Shown piece by piece: positions 49,079 through 58,931 of a stretch of DNA of 64,000 nt (within the stretch, counting starts at the first letter, position 1; every line of letters begins with the position of its first letter). A program made the position numbers and the translations under genes. The stretch is taken from NCBI RefSeq assembly GCF_009928445.1, contig NZ_JAABNO010000019.1:49788-113787 (forward strand). The letters are read 5' to 3'. Origin of the DNA: Clostridium sp. C8-1-8 (GTDB lineage: Bacteria; Bacillota; Clostridia; Clostridiales; Clostridiaceae). The notes below the pieces were generated by a model. The model was not told the origin of the DNA and did not search any database. It worked only from the letters and a program-made list of their open reading frames with translations.

Positions 49079-50086
49079 ATGAAGGTATTAGTAACAGGTG
49101 GAGCTGGATATATAGGAAGTACTATATGTTCAGCACTCATTGATAGTGGACATGTTCCGGTAATCTTAGATTCGTTAATAGTAGGAAGAAAAGAGTTCAC
49201 TAAAGGTAGAATATTTTATCAAGGAGATATTGCTGACCAAAAACTTTTAGAAAAAATATTTGTGGAACATCCTGACATAAGGCATGTGATACATTGTGCA
49301 GCTTTAATTGTGGTTCCTGAATCAGTGGATAATCCTTATGAATATTATAAGGAAAATGTATCAAAGTCATTAGAGTTATTATATACATTGAATAAATTTG
49401 GGTGCAATAATATAGTATTTAGCTCTTCAGCTTCAATATATGATGATGTGCCAGGCTTTAAAGTAACTGAAGAAGCACCTCTTAATGCTAGAAGTCCTTA
49501 TGCAAGAACAAAATGCATGATTGAGATGATATTAGCGGACTTTTGTAAGGCATACGGAATGAAGGGTATTGCTTTAAGATATTTCAATCCAATTGGAGCA
49601 GATCCACAAATGCGCTCTGGAATACATGTTCAGTTTCCGAGTCATGTGTTAGGAAAAATGGTAGATGTAGCTATAGGGAATGAAAAAGTCTTTAAGATAA
49701 CCGGAGTTAATTGGGATACAAGAGATGGCTCAGGAATAAGAGATTTTGTTCATATTTGGGATCTAGCACTTGCACATGTTAAGGCTGTAGAGAAATTTGA
49801 AGAGGCTTTTGATGATCCATCTGTGAGAGATAATTATATGGTAATAAATTTAGGAACTGGAAATGGAGTAACAATAAAAGAACTTGTTAAAGCCTTCGAA
49901 AGCGTATATGGAAAAGAAATAAATAAAGAGGAGGCACCTCCAAGGCCTGGAGATGTTGCAGGTTCTTATGCTAGCATAGAAAAGGCAAAGAAGATCCTTA
50001 ATTGGGAGCCCACTTTCTCTATAGAGAAAGGGATTGAAGATGCACTGAAGTGGACAGAGATTAGAGAAAATATAATTAGATTCTAG
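49079..50086 (+). CDS. galE: UDP-glucose 4-epimerase, extended SDR family
   Basis: This 335-residue NAD-dependent enzyme interconverts UDP-glucose and UDP-galactose. The Rossmann motif is GGAGYIGS (7-14), followed by the active-site SSSASIY (116-121) and Y141xxxK145 (YARTK). It also has LRYFNPIGADP and DGSGIRDFVHIWDLA, both typical of GalE. A UDP-GlcNAc epimerase is possible. It stands alone under a hairpin-containing leader. UDP-galactose would serve surface glycan synthesis or galactose use. Confidence 0.85.
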   Translation: MKVLVTGGAGYIGSTICSALIDSGHVPVILDSLIVGRKEFTKGRIFYQGDIADQKLLEKIFVEHPDIRHVIHCAALIVVPESVDNPYEYYKENVSKSLELLYTLNKFGCNNIVFSSSASIYDDVPGFKVTEEAPLNARSPYARTKCMIEMILADFCKAYGMKGIALRYFNPIGADPQMRSGIHVQFPSHVLGKMVDVAIGNEKVFKITGVNWDTRDGSGIRDFVHIWDLALAHVKAVEKFEEAFDDPSVRDNYMVINLGTGNGVTIKELVKAFESVYGKEINKEEAPPRPGDVAGSYASIEKAKKILNWEPTFSIEKGIEDALKWTEIRENIIRF

Positions 50087-50220
50087 GCATATGATTGTCA
50101 GAAGTATTGAAGAATAGATTTGAACTGAAGAAGTTTAGCTTTAATAGCTAAAATATATATTTATAATTACAATTAAAAAAACATTTGTTATGGTAGTAGT
50201 AAGAGTTTTTTATAAAAATA

Positions 50221-50267
50221 AAAACCATGGATAAAAAGTACAACAAGTTCTTTTTATCCATGGTTTT
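50221..50267. terminator. Perfect 18-bp bidirectional terminator
   Basis: The segment 50221-50238 (AAAACCATGGATAAAAAG) is perfectly complementary to 50250-50267, with an 11-nt loop. Both strands have A/T-rich flanks; it serves galE and the convergent ABC operon. Confidence 0.9.
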
Positions 50268-50331
50268 ATTTATTTTAGCTTATAAATAGTTATTTTCCAT
50301 AGCAACATTTGACTATTGGGCATTTGGAAGA

Positions 50332-51909
50332 CTAATCTAATTCAATATGCTTTAATATACCTTTTGATAATTGTAATATTACCACTGCGGCGAAAAGGTT
50401 CCAGATTAAGAAAGCCAAATACATTGCATAATGTCCTAAAAAAGCTAGTTGGCTAGCAATAACTGCTGCACCAATTATTCCTGGAAGTACGTATACTATG
50501 ATAGAAAGGAACATTAGTAATCCTTTTATCATTTCTGAGTTCATCCCACCGAATAGCCTAAGATTTAATACTGCTCCATAAGTAAATACAAATCCGAAGG
50601 AGATGTAAACAAGCATACACATAATAGCATCTATTGGATTAGCCTTTATCAGTATACCTAAAATCGTAAATACTATAATGCTATCAGATACATACTTCAA
50701 TACTGAGGATAAAGTTGCCCAAAATATTTTTTTATCATCGCTATCAGGAATTAAAAATATATAAGGTTTGGAAGCTTCAAAATTAAACTTTGAAGAGAAG
50801 TTTGATAAGCAACCTAAATATATAGTAAAGTATAGAAATATACTAATCTCTTTAATTGGAAAAAATACTCCATAGCCTATGGCTCCAAGGATGAGGAACC
50901 CAGTATGTATGTTTATTAATCCAAAGCCTGTCTTCCTATACTCTAGGAGGTGCTTACTAAAAATAGCTTTTCCAAGCATGCTATCGTATTTGGAGGTTAC
51001 CTTACGGGTCTTTCTTTTTCTTTTCCCTTGAAGCATAAACTCATTTGATTTCATTTGCTTAGTCTTAAGATTTTTCATGTTCTCATTTAACTCAGATTTA
51101 TCAAGTACATCCTCGTAGAAATCTAAATCTAGCTTATATAAAACAAATACTATGATAGCTAGAAGTAATATCATTAGTGCCAAATATATAAATATACTAT
51201 AGTTTAAGCCGTAGAAGCATTGAGTTATGATAGCCTTAATCCAACCTATTATAGGTATGTAATCTAAGGAATTATTGCTATACATAGAGGTTACATATCC
51301 TAATACATTATCTCTGTTAGCATATCCACTATAAGCTGTATATGACAATATTATTAAACCGATAGATAGTACCGCTGTTTTAAAAACTTCCTTTAAAAAT
51401 GGTTTTTTTGAGCACAAACTAAAAGCAAATACAGAGATAAAGGATATAGTTACAAAAAATATAATATACGTAAATAGCAAGAGGAAAACCCCAAAAGGGA
51501 CGAACTTAAACCAATTAATAAGGTTTGGAATTTGAAATAAGATAAATAATGATGTTATAAATATTGTTTGTATTTCTTTTATAAAGCCATACATCAGTAT
51601 ATTTTGTGGTTTTATTGGAGATGTAAAAGCAAGGTTTACATCACTCATTAAAAATGAGGAGCTTCTCTTTTGAACACCTGAGTATATAGAAAATAAAAAA
51701 ATAATTATAGTAGCAAAGGTAGAGATTCCTATAAAGTACTTAGGCGAAGTATTTCTTACAATGGAACCCCTCGCTAAGGAAGGTACTATAACACAGTAAG
51801 CAAGCAACAGAAAGTAAACAAGTATTGGTACTAACTTAGAAGGTTTTCTTCTTATAAGTTTTATATTGTTTATGAAACTTCTTCTTATTATATATAAAAG
51901 CGGTGACAT
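50332..51909 (-). CDS. ABC exporter membrane protein (putative ABC exporter family)
   Basis: This 525-residue permease has about ten to twelve hydrophobic segments, including LVPILVYFLLLAYCVIVPSL and FATIIIFLFSIYSG early on. It resembles the large Firmicute ABC exporter permeases encoded next to short ATPases; the substrate is unknown. The start ATG (51909) lies one base after the ATPase stop, with GGAGG inside the end of the ATPase gene, so the two are translationally coupled. A longer in-frame start at 51933 overlaps the ATPase and is less likely. Confidence 0.7.
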   Translation of the reverse strand: MSPLLYIIRRSFINNIKLIRRKPSKLVPILVYFLLLAYCVIVPSLARGSIVRNTSPKYFIGISTFATIIIFLFSIYSGVQKRSSSFLMSDVNLAFTSPIKPQNILMYGFIKEIQTIFITSLFILFQIPNLINWFKFVPFGVFLLLFTYIIFFVTISFISVFAFSLCSKKPFLKEVFKTAVLSIGLIILSYTAYSGYANRDNVLGYVTSMYSNNSLDYIPIIGWIKAIITQCFYGLNYSIFIYLALMILLLAIIVFVLYKLDLDFYEDVLDKSELNENMKNLKTKQMKSNEFMLQGKRKRKTRKVTSKYDSMLGKAIFSKHLLEYRKTGFGLINIHTGFLILGAIGYGVFFPIKEISIFLYFTIYLGCLSNFSSKFNFEASKPYIFLIPDSDDKKIFWATLSSVLKYVSDSIIVFTILGILIKANPIDAIMCMLVYISFGFVFTYGAVLNLRLFGGMNSEMIKGLLMFLSIIVYVLPGIIGAAVIASQLAFLGHYAMYLAFLIWNLFAAVVILQLSKGILKHIELD

Positions 51910-51910
51910 A

Positions 51911-52609
51911 TTACTTTTCCTCCGTAAACTCAAAGAATATATCTTCTAAGGATTCATCGGCTTCATTAAATTCATTCTTTGTTTTTGATACAACAATTTC
52001 ACCATTCTTCATTATCAATATTCTATCCCAGAGTTCCTCCATACTGTCAAGTAAGTGAGTACTTATTAAGATTGAGGCTCCTTCATCTCTAAGTTCACAT
52101 ATCAAAAGCTTTAACTCCTTTATTGCTTTTGGATCTAAACCAATCATAGGCTCATCAAATAAAATAACTTGAGGGTTGGTGATAAGTCCGCATATTATAC
52201 TAACTTTTTGTTGCATACCCTTTGACAGCTCTTGAGCGAGTTTTTGTTTTTTATCACTCATATCAAATATGGCAAGAAGCTTTTCAGCTTTATCTTCATA
52301 ACTTTTTATTCCATAGGCTCTAGCTATAAAGTGAATATGTTCTTCCACAGTAAGTAGAGGATATAGTGAGGGCAACTCAGGCACATAGCCGAATAGACGC
52401 TTACCATCGGGAGTTTTATTAAGTTTTCCGCATATTTTTATTTCGCCATCGTACTTAAGTAAGCCAGCAATAGATTTTAAAGTAGTCGATTTGCCTGCAC
52501 CGTTTGGGCCAACTAAAACCGCAATTTCTCCTTTATTTATGGTGAAGTTTATATTCTTAGCAGCTTCTAATTTATTATATTTTTTATTCAGATTTATAAC
52601 CTCTAGCAT
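51911..52609 (-). CDS. ABC transporter ATP-binding protein
   Basis: This 232-residue ATPase has Walker A GPNGAGKST (34-42), Q-loop around YVPELPSLYP, signature LSKGMQQK, Walker B VILFDEPMIGLDP and His in ISTHLLDSMEE. Drug, bacteriocin and lipid exporters use this form. GGAGGAGAG precedes ATG on the minus strand. The permease follows directly. Confidence 0.9.
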   Translation of the reverse strand: MLEVINLNKKYNKLEAAKNINFTINKGEIAVLVGPNGAGKSTTLKSIAGLLKYDGEIKICGKLNKTPDGKRLFGYVPELPSLYPLLTVEEHIHFIARAYGIKSYEDKAEKLLAIFDMSDKKQKLAQELSKGMQQKVSIICGLITNPQVILFDEPMIGLDPKAIKELKLLICELRDEGASILISTHLLDSMEELWDRILIMKNGEIVVSKTKNEFNEADESLEDIFFEFTEEK

Positions 52610-53106
52610 AGTATCTCTCCTCCGTAGTTATAATGATATCCTATATTGTACCATCAAATACCATATATTTCTCTATAAGTAAATAAATTTAAGAGAATTT
52701 TAAGGTCTTAAATAAGAGACTGGTAAGACTTAAAAGAGTACTTTATGCAGTCTAAATATTAATCTTAGGAATTTAGATAAGTAGAGAATTATCTAGTCAC
52801 TATATTATAAATATATCTTCTTATAAATAGGAAAGTAAGCGAAAAGTTGATACAATAGTAATGCTAATATTTATAGGATATTTTGGTGCAAATATAAAGT
52901 AGTTAAAGTAATTAATATTTTATTGGGTTAAATAGAATAATCTTAATAAATTTGTAAGAGTTTTATATGGTGTTTTTTAATTAAAGAAGATTAAGATAAT
53001 ATTAGTGTATATAACGTTGATTAATTATTTTTTAAATAAATTGGGTGAAATTATAAGTTCTTGAACTATGTTAATAAAATACATTTATCGATAAGGAGTG
53101 TTTATT
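52610..53106. other. Divergent intergenic region between ABC operon and two-component system
   Basis: It is strongly AT-rich, with no gene. I found no confident promoter pair or operator repeat. Confidence 0.4.
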
Positions 53107-53799
53107 TTGGGGAAGTTTTCAATTTTAGTTGTAGATGATGAAAAGGAAATAAGAGATGCTATAGAGATATATTTAAGAGGAGAAGGATTGAATATTCTTA
53201 AGGCAGCAAATGGAGTTGAGGCATTAGATATGCTACAGTGTAATACAATTCATTTGATTATTTTGGATGTAATGATGCCAAAGCTTGATGGTATAAGAAC
53301 TTGCATGAGGATAAGAGAAGAAAATAACATACCAATTATAATGTTATCTGCAAAAACTGAAGATAGTGATAAGATACTAGGCTTAAATATAGGAGCAGAT
53401 GATTATATTTCAAAGCCATTCAATCATCTGGAACTTGTAGCTAGAGTGAAGTCCCAGTTAAGAAGATATGAAAGTCCTCTTGTAGTAGAGGAAAAGAGTA
53501 ATACCATAAATGTAAAAGATATGGTCCTAGACCAAAACTTAAAGAAAGTGTTTTTAAGGGGAGAAGAAGTACGTTTAACAGCTACAGAATTTAAGATATT
53601 ATGTCTGTTTGCTCAAAACCCAGGAAGAGTTTTTTCGATAAAAGAGATATATGAAAGGGTATGGGCAGAACCTTTTTACAGGAGCGAGAATACAGTTACT
53701 GTACATATAAGAAGGATAAGAGAAAAGATTGAGATAGATGCAAAAGAGCCTGAGTATATAAAGGTGGTGTGGGGTATTGGGTATAAGATGGACAAGTAA
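53107..53799 (+). CDS. Two-component response regulator, OmpR/PhoB family
   Basis: This 230-residue regulator has a receiver domain with D10/D11, phospho-acceptor D54 (LIILDVMMPK), S81 and K103 (ISKPF). The winged-helix DNA-binding domain (about 135-230) has RLTATEFKILCLFAQNPGRV and VTVHIRRIREKIE. The start is TTG 53107, with AAGGAG 8 nt upstream; a GTG at 53098 lies within that site. It overlaps the kinase gene. The nearby ABC exporter could be a target, which is inference from adjacency. Confidence 0.88.
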   Translation: MGKFSILVVDDEKEIRDAIEIYLRGEGLNILKAANGVEALDMLQCNTIHLIILDVMMPKLDGIRTCMRIREENNIPIIMLSAKTEDSDKILGLNIGADDYISKPFNHLELVARVKSQLRRYESPLVVEEKSNTINVKDMVLDQNLKKVFLRGEEVRLTATEFKILCLFAQNPGRVFSIKEIYERVWAEPFYRSENTVTVHIRRIREKIEIDAKEPEYIKVVWGIGYKMDK

Positions 53800-55630
53800 G
53801 GCAGGAACAAAAATTAATAATTACTGGAGTAAAGTTTTTAAAATAGAAATATACCTTATCCTTGCCACATTTCTAGCATTAATATATTTTTTCTATAAAA
53901 TAGATTTTCAAGACGATTGGAATTGGAAGTATGGAGTTTCGTGGAAAAATGTATTGTTAAGTGAGAATGAGTATAGATTAAATAGATTAAAGTTAGATTC
54001 TTGGGATATGAGTAAAATAATTTCAAGTAGTACTAATAAATATACGCTGATAGATGGAAATAGCAAAGATGATTGGAAAATAGATGATTTTAGAAATAGT
54101 TTATATAAAATAAGTAATAACGTTGGTTTTGCAATAATAAACAAAAGTAGTGGAGATGTATTTACTAATAGAGAATGGTTATATAAGCAGATGAACAGTT
54201 CTGGAAAGACTACAGAACAGATATTAGATGATTTGGGATATGTAACTTATTATACAGTAGACAATGTTAATACCTTCAATTCTTATATTGTAAGAAATGA
54301 TTTATTAGGAGATTATGATAAAAAGACTTTATCAAACTATAAGGAGGTTTATTTTATTAGAGATAGTTATTACACCTCCTATATAAGAGCAGTACAATTA
54401 TTTTTTATATTCATAATATTTTTAATTAGCTTCCTTGTAGCTATGATTCTTAAAATAATAAGATATGGAAAGAGGAACGGTAAAGGAAGTTTAAATAATA
54501 TTATAAAATCCCTTTTAATATATAAATATTTTTCTAGAGCTAAACGTGGAATATTGTTTTTGCCAAGCTTAATTAATAAGTATAGAGTAAAGTTGTTTAA
54601 GACTATTATAGTACTGGCAGTAGCTTTTATTGCTTTGATAATTATAGACTATAAAATGAATTCTAGTATTAATAGGATTGATTATCTGTTGATAAGTGTA
54701 GGTATCTACAATTTTAGTGGTAATATTATCAGGATTATTAGAGATTTACTTATTATATTAGTAGGTATATTACTATTAGATAGAGTTTATAAGTTAGAGG
54801 AGCTTATAAGTCAGACCAAAGTTTTAGCCACTGGAAACTTGAATAATAAGATTGAAATAGAAGATGCAGGAGACTCATTTGGTGAACTTATAGATAATAT
54901 AAATTCTATAAGAGATGGTTATGAAATAGTTTTGGAGAACCAGCTTAAAACAGAAAAGCTAAAAACAGAACTTATAACTAATGTGTCACATGATCTTAGA
55001 ACTCCACTGACTTCTATAATTAATTATGTGGATATATTAAAAAGGGAAGATATAACTGAAGAGGAAAGAAAGGATTATCTAGAAATACTAAGCAATAAGT
55101 CTTATAAGCTTAAGACTTTAATAGATGACTTGTTTGAAATATCAAAAATGAGCAGTGGAAAGGTAACGTTAGAAAAGAACGATCTAGATATTGTTGAACT
55201 TGTGTATCAAACTTTGGGAGAATATATAGAGCTTTATGAGGAAAAGGAGCTTGAATTTAGAGTCAATGCTCCAGAAAGTCTGATGGTAAGTCTAGATGGC
55301 TACAGGATGTCTAGGGTGCTTAATAACTTGATTATCAATTCAATAAAATACTCGATGAATAGTACTAGAATATATATAGACATTGCTGATTCTAGTGAAG
55401 CTATAAAAATATCTTTTAAAAATGTTGCTTTTTATGAAATGAATTTTAATAATGAAGAGATCTTCGAAAGGTTTGTAAGAGGTGATAGTTCAAGAAATTC
55501 AGAAATTGATGGATCTGGACTTGGACTTGCAATAGCTAGAAGCATAGTTGAACTTCATAACGGAAATATGGATATTGAAACTGAAGGAGACATGTTTAAG
55601 GTTTATATAGATATTCCTAAGGACATATAG
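53777..55630 (+). CDS. Sensor histidine kinase
   Basis: This 617-residue kinase has an N-terminal span (about 24-42), an external region of about 170 residues, further spans near 210-235, 275-292 and 318-335, and a HAMP-like linker. HisKA follows with phospho-His405 (NVSHDLRTPLTSI), then the ATPase domain (N box NLIINSIKYS, G box DGSGLGLAIARSI). The start is TTG 53777, overlapping the regulator by 23 nt, with GGTGGTG upstream. The long, poorly conserved sensor region suggests a specific but unidentified signal. Confidence 0.87.
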   Translation: MGIRWTSKAGTKINNYWSKVFKIEIYLILATFLALIYFFYKIDFQDDWNWKYGVSWKNVLLSENEYRLNRLKLDSWDMSKIISSSTNKYTLIDGNSKDDWKIDDFRNSLYKISNNVGFAIINKSSGDVFTNREWLYKQMNSSGKTTEQILDDLGYVTYYTVDNVNTFNSYIVRNDLLGDYDKKTLSNYKEVYFIRDSYYTSYIRAVQLFFIFIIFLISFLVAMILKIIRYGKRNGKGSLNNIIKSLLIYKYFSRAKRGILFLPSLINKYRVKLFKTIIVLAVAFIALIIIDYKMNSSINRIDYLLISVGIYNFSGNIIRIIRDLLIILVGILLLDRVYKLEELISQTKVLATGNLNNKIEIEDAGDSFGELIDNINSIRDGYEIVLENQLKTEKLKTELITNVSHDLRTPLTSIINYVDILKREDITEEERKDYLEILSNKSYKLKTLIDDLFEISKMSSGKVTLEKNDLDIVELVYQTLGEYIELYEEKELEFRVNAPESLMVSLDGYRMSRVLNNLIINSIKYSMNSTRIYIDIADSSEAIKISFKNVAFYEMNFNNEEIFERFVRGDSSRNSEIDGSGLGLAIARSIVELHNGNMDIETEGDMFKVYIDIPKDI

Positions 55631-55803
55631 TAGATTAAATATGCTCTTTACTTTTTATATTAATTGAATTAACATGATTTATAAAACATAAATATAATAA
55701 TCAATGACATGCTTTAATCCTAAAAAATTTATAAAGTCATATAGTATTAGTAGTTTTATAGATTTATTGATTAAGGCTAAATTGATGTGAGGAGGAATAT
55801 TAT

Positions 55804-56160
55804 ATGAACGTTACATTTATACAGTATCCAAAATGCAGTACCTGCAGAAAAGCTAAAAAGTGGCTCCAGGATAATGATATAGATTTTGTTGATAGAATAA
55901 TAAACGAAGATAATCCTAAAAAAGAGGAGCTGAAGCTTTGGTTAGGTAAAAGTGGATTGTCAATTAATAAATTTTTTAATACTAGTGGAAGATTATATAA
56001 GGAGCTAAATCTGAAAGATAAGGTGAAGACAGCTTCGGAGGATGAACTATTACAAATCCTTTCAACAGATGGTATGCTTGTAAAAAGACCAATATTAATA
56101 AAAGGTGATACTGTATTAGTTGGATTCAAGGAAGAACAGTGGGAAGAGCATATAAAATAG
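55804..56160 (+). CDS. ArsC/Spx-family thioredoxin-fold protein
   Basis: This 118-residue protein has a CxxC (Cys11, Cys14) in YPKCSTCRKAKKWL and the family RPILI segment (VKRPILIKGDTVLVGF). It could be an arsenate-reductase-like enzyme or an Spx/MgsR/YffB relative. The lack of arsenic genes nearby argues against detoxification. GAGGAGG lies about 8 nt before ATG; the gene appears monocistronic. Confidence 0.8.
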   Translation: MNVTFIQYPKCSTCRKAKKWLQDNDIDFVDRIINEDNPKKEELKLWLGKSGLSINKFFNTSGRLYKELNLKDKVKTASEDELLQILSTDGMLVKRPILIKGDTVLVGFKEEQWEEHIK

Positions 56161-56189
56161 TCCTTTACAACTTAATTATATTTTACTAT

Positions 56190-56222
56190 AAATCTCAAGC
56201 TTTCGAGTTTGAGATTTATTTA
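56190..56222 (+). terminator. Terminator after the ArsC/Spx-like gene
   Basis: AAATCTCAA (56190-56198) pairs with TTGAGATTT (56209-56217), 9 bp with a 10-nt loop, followed by ATTTATT. Confidence 0.75.
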
Positions 56223-56552
56223 TTCTAAAAAAATGAACTGCATTCTAAGTACCTGGTGAAACATCATAATTTATTTTTAGAGAAACTATGTTGGAAATAA
56301 AATTATTGATAACTATGAGTATAAGGAGTAACTCTTAAAGTAAAAGATAACTAAGTTAAATTTGTGATAAAATCTACAAAATATTATAGAATGGTATGGA
56401 TAAATATGATGCTTTATATACATGGAAATTTATAATAAAAACATGAAAATATACCCTTTAAAATTAAAATGGTTTAGTAAGGAAATAGAAGAAAAAATGA
56501 AATGTATACAATAAAGGTATATTATATTCACTTATTTCGGGAAAAAGGTAAT
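56223..56552. other. AT-rich non-coding stretch upstream of nrdA
   Basis: I see no supported gene or strong hairpin. Confidence 0.4.
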
Positions 56553-56582
56553 TTTACAAAATTAATGTTTGGTTATTATAAT
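56553..56582 (+). promoter_or_regulatory. Promoter of the ribonucleotide reductase operon
   Basis: TTTACA (56553-56558) and TATAAT (56577-56582) are spaced by 18 bp, right before NrdR box 1. Confidence 0.65.
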
Positions 56583-56587
56583 ATATA

Positions 56588-56603
56588 AGACAATATATTG
56601 TGT
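56588..56603 (+). promoter_or_regulatory. NrdR box 1
   Basis: AGACAATATATTGTGT matches 15 of 16 positions of the NrdR consensus (ACACWATATATWGWGT). It covers the predicted transcription start. Confidence 0.8.
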
Positions 56604-56628
56604 TGCTAAGAATAGAATGCTAATAAAT

Positions 56629-56644
56629 ATACTATATATTGTGG
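56629..56644 (+). promoter_or_regulatory. NrdR box 2
   Basis: ATACTATATATTGTGG matches 14 of 16 consensus positions. Centre-to-centre distance to box 1 is 41 bp, four helical turns, as expected for paired NrdR boxes. Confidence 0.75.
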
Positions 56645-56658
56645 GGAGGAGAATTGGT

Positions 56659-58890
56659 ATGAAAAATCTATCAGAGTTATGTGATATAGCGCTAAGCGCC
56701 ATTAATGGGGATACGGAAATATATTCAAAGAAAAAATTTACTGATTCATTAGAGCATATAATGAGAGACAACATGAGTCATAATGACATGCTAAACTCTA
56801 TAATTCAAGTTTGTCTTGAACTTACTACAGAAGAGGAACCAAAATGGCTTAATGGAGCAGCTAAACTATATATAGTAAAGTTGTACGATGAAGTTAGAGA
56901 AAATAGATCACTTGCTAAAGAAGAAGATCCTTATAAAAACTTTTATGATTTTGTTTCTGAGCTTACAGATAAAGGTCTTTATGGGAAGTATATTTTAGAG
57001 AATTATTCAAGAGATGATATAGACCAACTAGAAAAGTATATTAATCCCGATAGAGATTTTTTATTTACATATAGTGGAATAAGTCTATTAGCTAAAAGAT
57101 ATTTAATTCAAGACTTTAATAGAAAGCCACTTGAATTACCTCAGCAGATGTTTATGGGCATTGCTATGCATTTAGCTATACCAGAAAAAGATGATAAAAG
57201 GGTTTATTGGGCTAAAAGATTTTATGATGTACTTAGTTCCTTAAAAGCAACAATGGCTACTCCTACAATGTCAAATGCTAGAAAGCCATTTTATCAGTTG
57301 AGTTCTTGTTTTATTGATACTGTAGAAGATAGTTTAAATGGAATATATAAATCTCTAGATAACTTTGCAAAGGTATCAAAGTTCGGTGGAGGTATGGGAA
57401 TATACTTTGGTAAGGTAAGAGCTCTAGGCTCAGCTATAAGAGGCTTTAAAGGAGCATCTGGAGGGGTTATTCCTTGGATAAAGCTATACAATGATACTGC
57501 AATAGCTGTGGATCAGCTTGGTGTTAGGAATGGTAGTGTTTCTATTTGGTTAGATGCGTGGCATAAGGATCTTCCAGAATTTCTTCAATTGAAGACTAAC
57601 AATGGTGATGATAGAAAGAAAGCTCATGATGTATTTCCAGGTATATGCTATCCAGATCTTTTCTGGAAGCTTGCAGAGGAAAAGATAGACAGCAACTGGT
57701 ACTTAATGTGCCCACATGAAATTAGAACAGTTAAGGGCTATTCACTTGAAGACTTTTATGGTGAAGAGTGGGAAGAGAGATACTGGCAATGTGTAAATGA
57801 TGAAAGAATCGAAAAGAAAGTTATGTGTGTGAAGGATATTGTCAGACTTATAATAAAGAGTGCTGCAGAGACTGGAACACCATTTGCATTCTATAGAGAT
57901 GCAGCAAATAGAATGAATCCTAACAAACATAAAGGAATGATTTATTCATCAAATTTGTGTACGGAAATAATGCAAAATATGAGTGCTATGGACATCCAAC
58001 AGGATGAAATACTAGACGAAAATGGAGACAAAATCGTTATAGAAAGAACTAAAGCTGGGGACTTTGTAGTATGTAATCTATCATCAGTAGTTCTAGGAAA
58101 CGTTGATGTAAATAATGATGAAGAGCTTGAGTATATAGTGGAAACTCAAATAAGAGCTATGGACAATGTTATTGACTTAAACTATTATTCAGTACCTTTT
58201 GCTGAGATTACAAATAAAAAATATAGAGCAGTAGGTCTTGGAACTAGCGGATATCATCATATGTTAGCTAACAACAAGATATCATGGACTAGTGATTATC
58301 ATGCGGAGTTTGCAGATAAGGTTTATGAAAAGATTAACTACTATGCAATAAAAGCTTCTATGAAAATAGCTAAGGAGAAGGGCGCGTATCCGCACTTTGA
58401 GGGTTCTGATTGGCATAATGGTGATTATTTCAAGATAAGAAACTATGAGTCAAACCAATGGATGGAACTAGCGGAAGAGATAAAGGAATATGGAATGAGA
58501 AATGGTTATCTGTTGGCTGTTGCTCCAAATGGATCTACAGCAACTCTTGCTGGTACATCAGAAGGAATAGATCCAGTTATGGCGAGATTTTGGATGGAAG
58601 AAAAGAAAGGAAGCATAACTCCAAAGATTGCTCCAGATCTTTCAGAAGAAAATTATTGGTATTATAATTCGGCTTATAACATAGATCAGGCTTGGTGTGT
58701 AAAGATAAATGGCATAAGACAAAGACATATTGATCAAGGGCAATCCTTTAATCTTTATATAACTACTAATTACACTATGAGACAGATAATGAATTTATAT
58801 ATAGAAGCGTGTAAATCTGGGGTTAAAAGTATATACTATGTGAGGTCAAAGTCCTTAACTGTAAGTGATTGTGAAAGTTGCTCTGCATAG
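56659..58890 (+). CDS. nrdA: Class I ribonucleoside-diphosphate reductase, alpha subunit
   Basis: This 743-residue catalytic subunit makes deoxyribonucleotides aerobically. Active-site residues are Cys217 (SSCFIDT), Asn432/Cys434/Glu436 (NLCTE) and Cys472 (VVCNLSS); the C-terminal redox pair is Cys738/Cys741 (DCESCSA). The N-terminus lacks a recognisable ATP-cone: its first about 55 residues run straight into the NrdA helical region. ATG 56659 follows GGGGAGGA. A longer frame from 56569 would run through both NrdR boxes and is rejected. Confidence 0.93.
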   Translation: MKNLSELCDIALSAINGDTEIYSKKKFTDSLEHIMRDNMSHNDMLNSIIQVCLELTTEEEPKWLNGAAKLYIVKLYDEVRENRSLAKEEDPYKNFYDFVSELTDKGLYGKYILENYSRDDIDQLEKYINPDRDFLFTYSGISLLAKRYLIQDFNRKPLELPQQMFMGIAMHLAIPEKDDKRVYWAKRFYDVLSSLKATMATPTMSNARKPFYQLSSCFIDTVEDSLNGIYKSLDNFAKVSKFGGGMGIYFGKVRALGSAIRGFKGASGGVIPWIKLYNDTAIAVDQLGVRNGSVSIWLDAWHKDLPEFLQLKTNNGDDRKKAHDVFPGICYPDLFWKLAEEKIDSNWYLMCPHEIRTVKGYSLEDFYGEEWEERYWQCVNDERIEKKVMCVKDIVRLIIKSAAETGTPFAFYRDAANRMNPNKHKGMIYSSNLCTEIMQNMSAMDIQQDEILDENGDKIVIERTKAGDFVVCNLSSVVLGNVDVNNDEELEYIVETQIRAMDNVIDLNYYSVPFAEITNKKYRAVGLGTSGYHHMLANNKISWTSDYHAEFADKVYEKINYYAIKASMKIAKEKGAYPHFEGSDWHNGDYFKIRNYESNQWMELAEEIKEYGMRNGYLLAVAPNGSTATLAGTSEGIDPVMARFWMEEKKGSITPKIAPDLSEENYWYYNSAYNIDQAWCVKINGIRQRHIDQGQSFNLYITTNYTMRQIMNLYIEACKSGVKSIYYVRSKSLTVSDCESCSA

Positions 58891-58931
58891 TATAAAATAT
58901 TTTAATATGCATCCTTAAGGAGGGATTTTAT

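Noticed and set aside
56569..56658. Upstream extension of nrdA
   Set aside because: It overlaps the -10 and both NrdR boxes and lacks a ribosome-binding site; ATG 56659 has a strong one.
58458..58667. Plus-strand 69-codon frame inside nrdA
   Set aside because: It is an alternative frame within a conserved gene, without a start site or homology.
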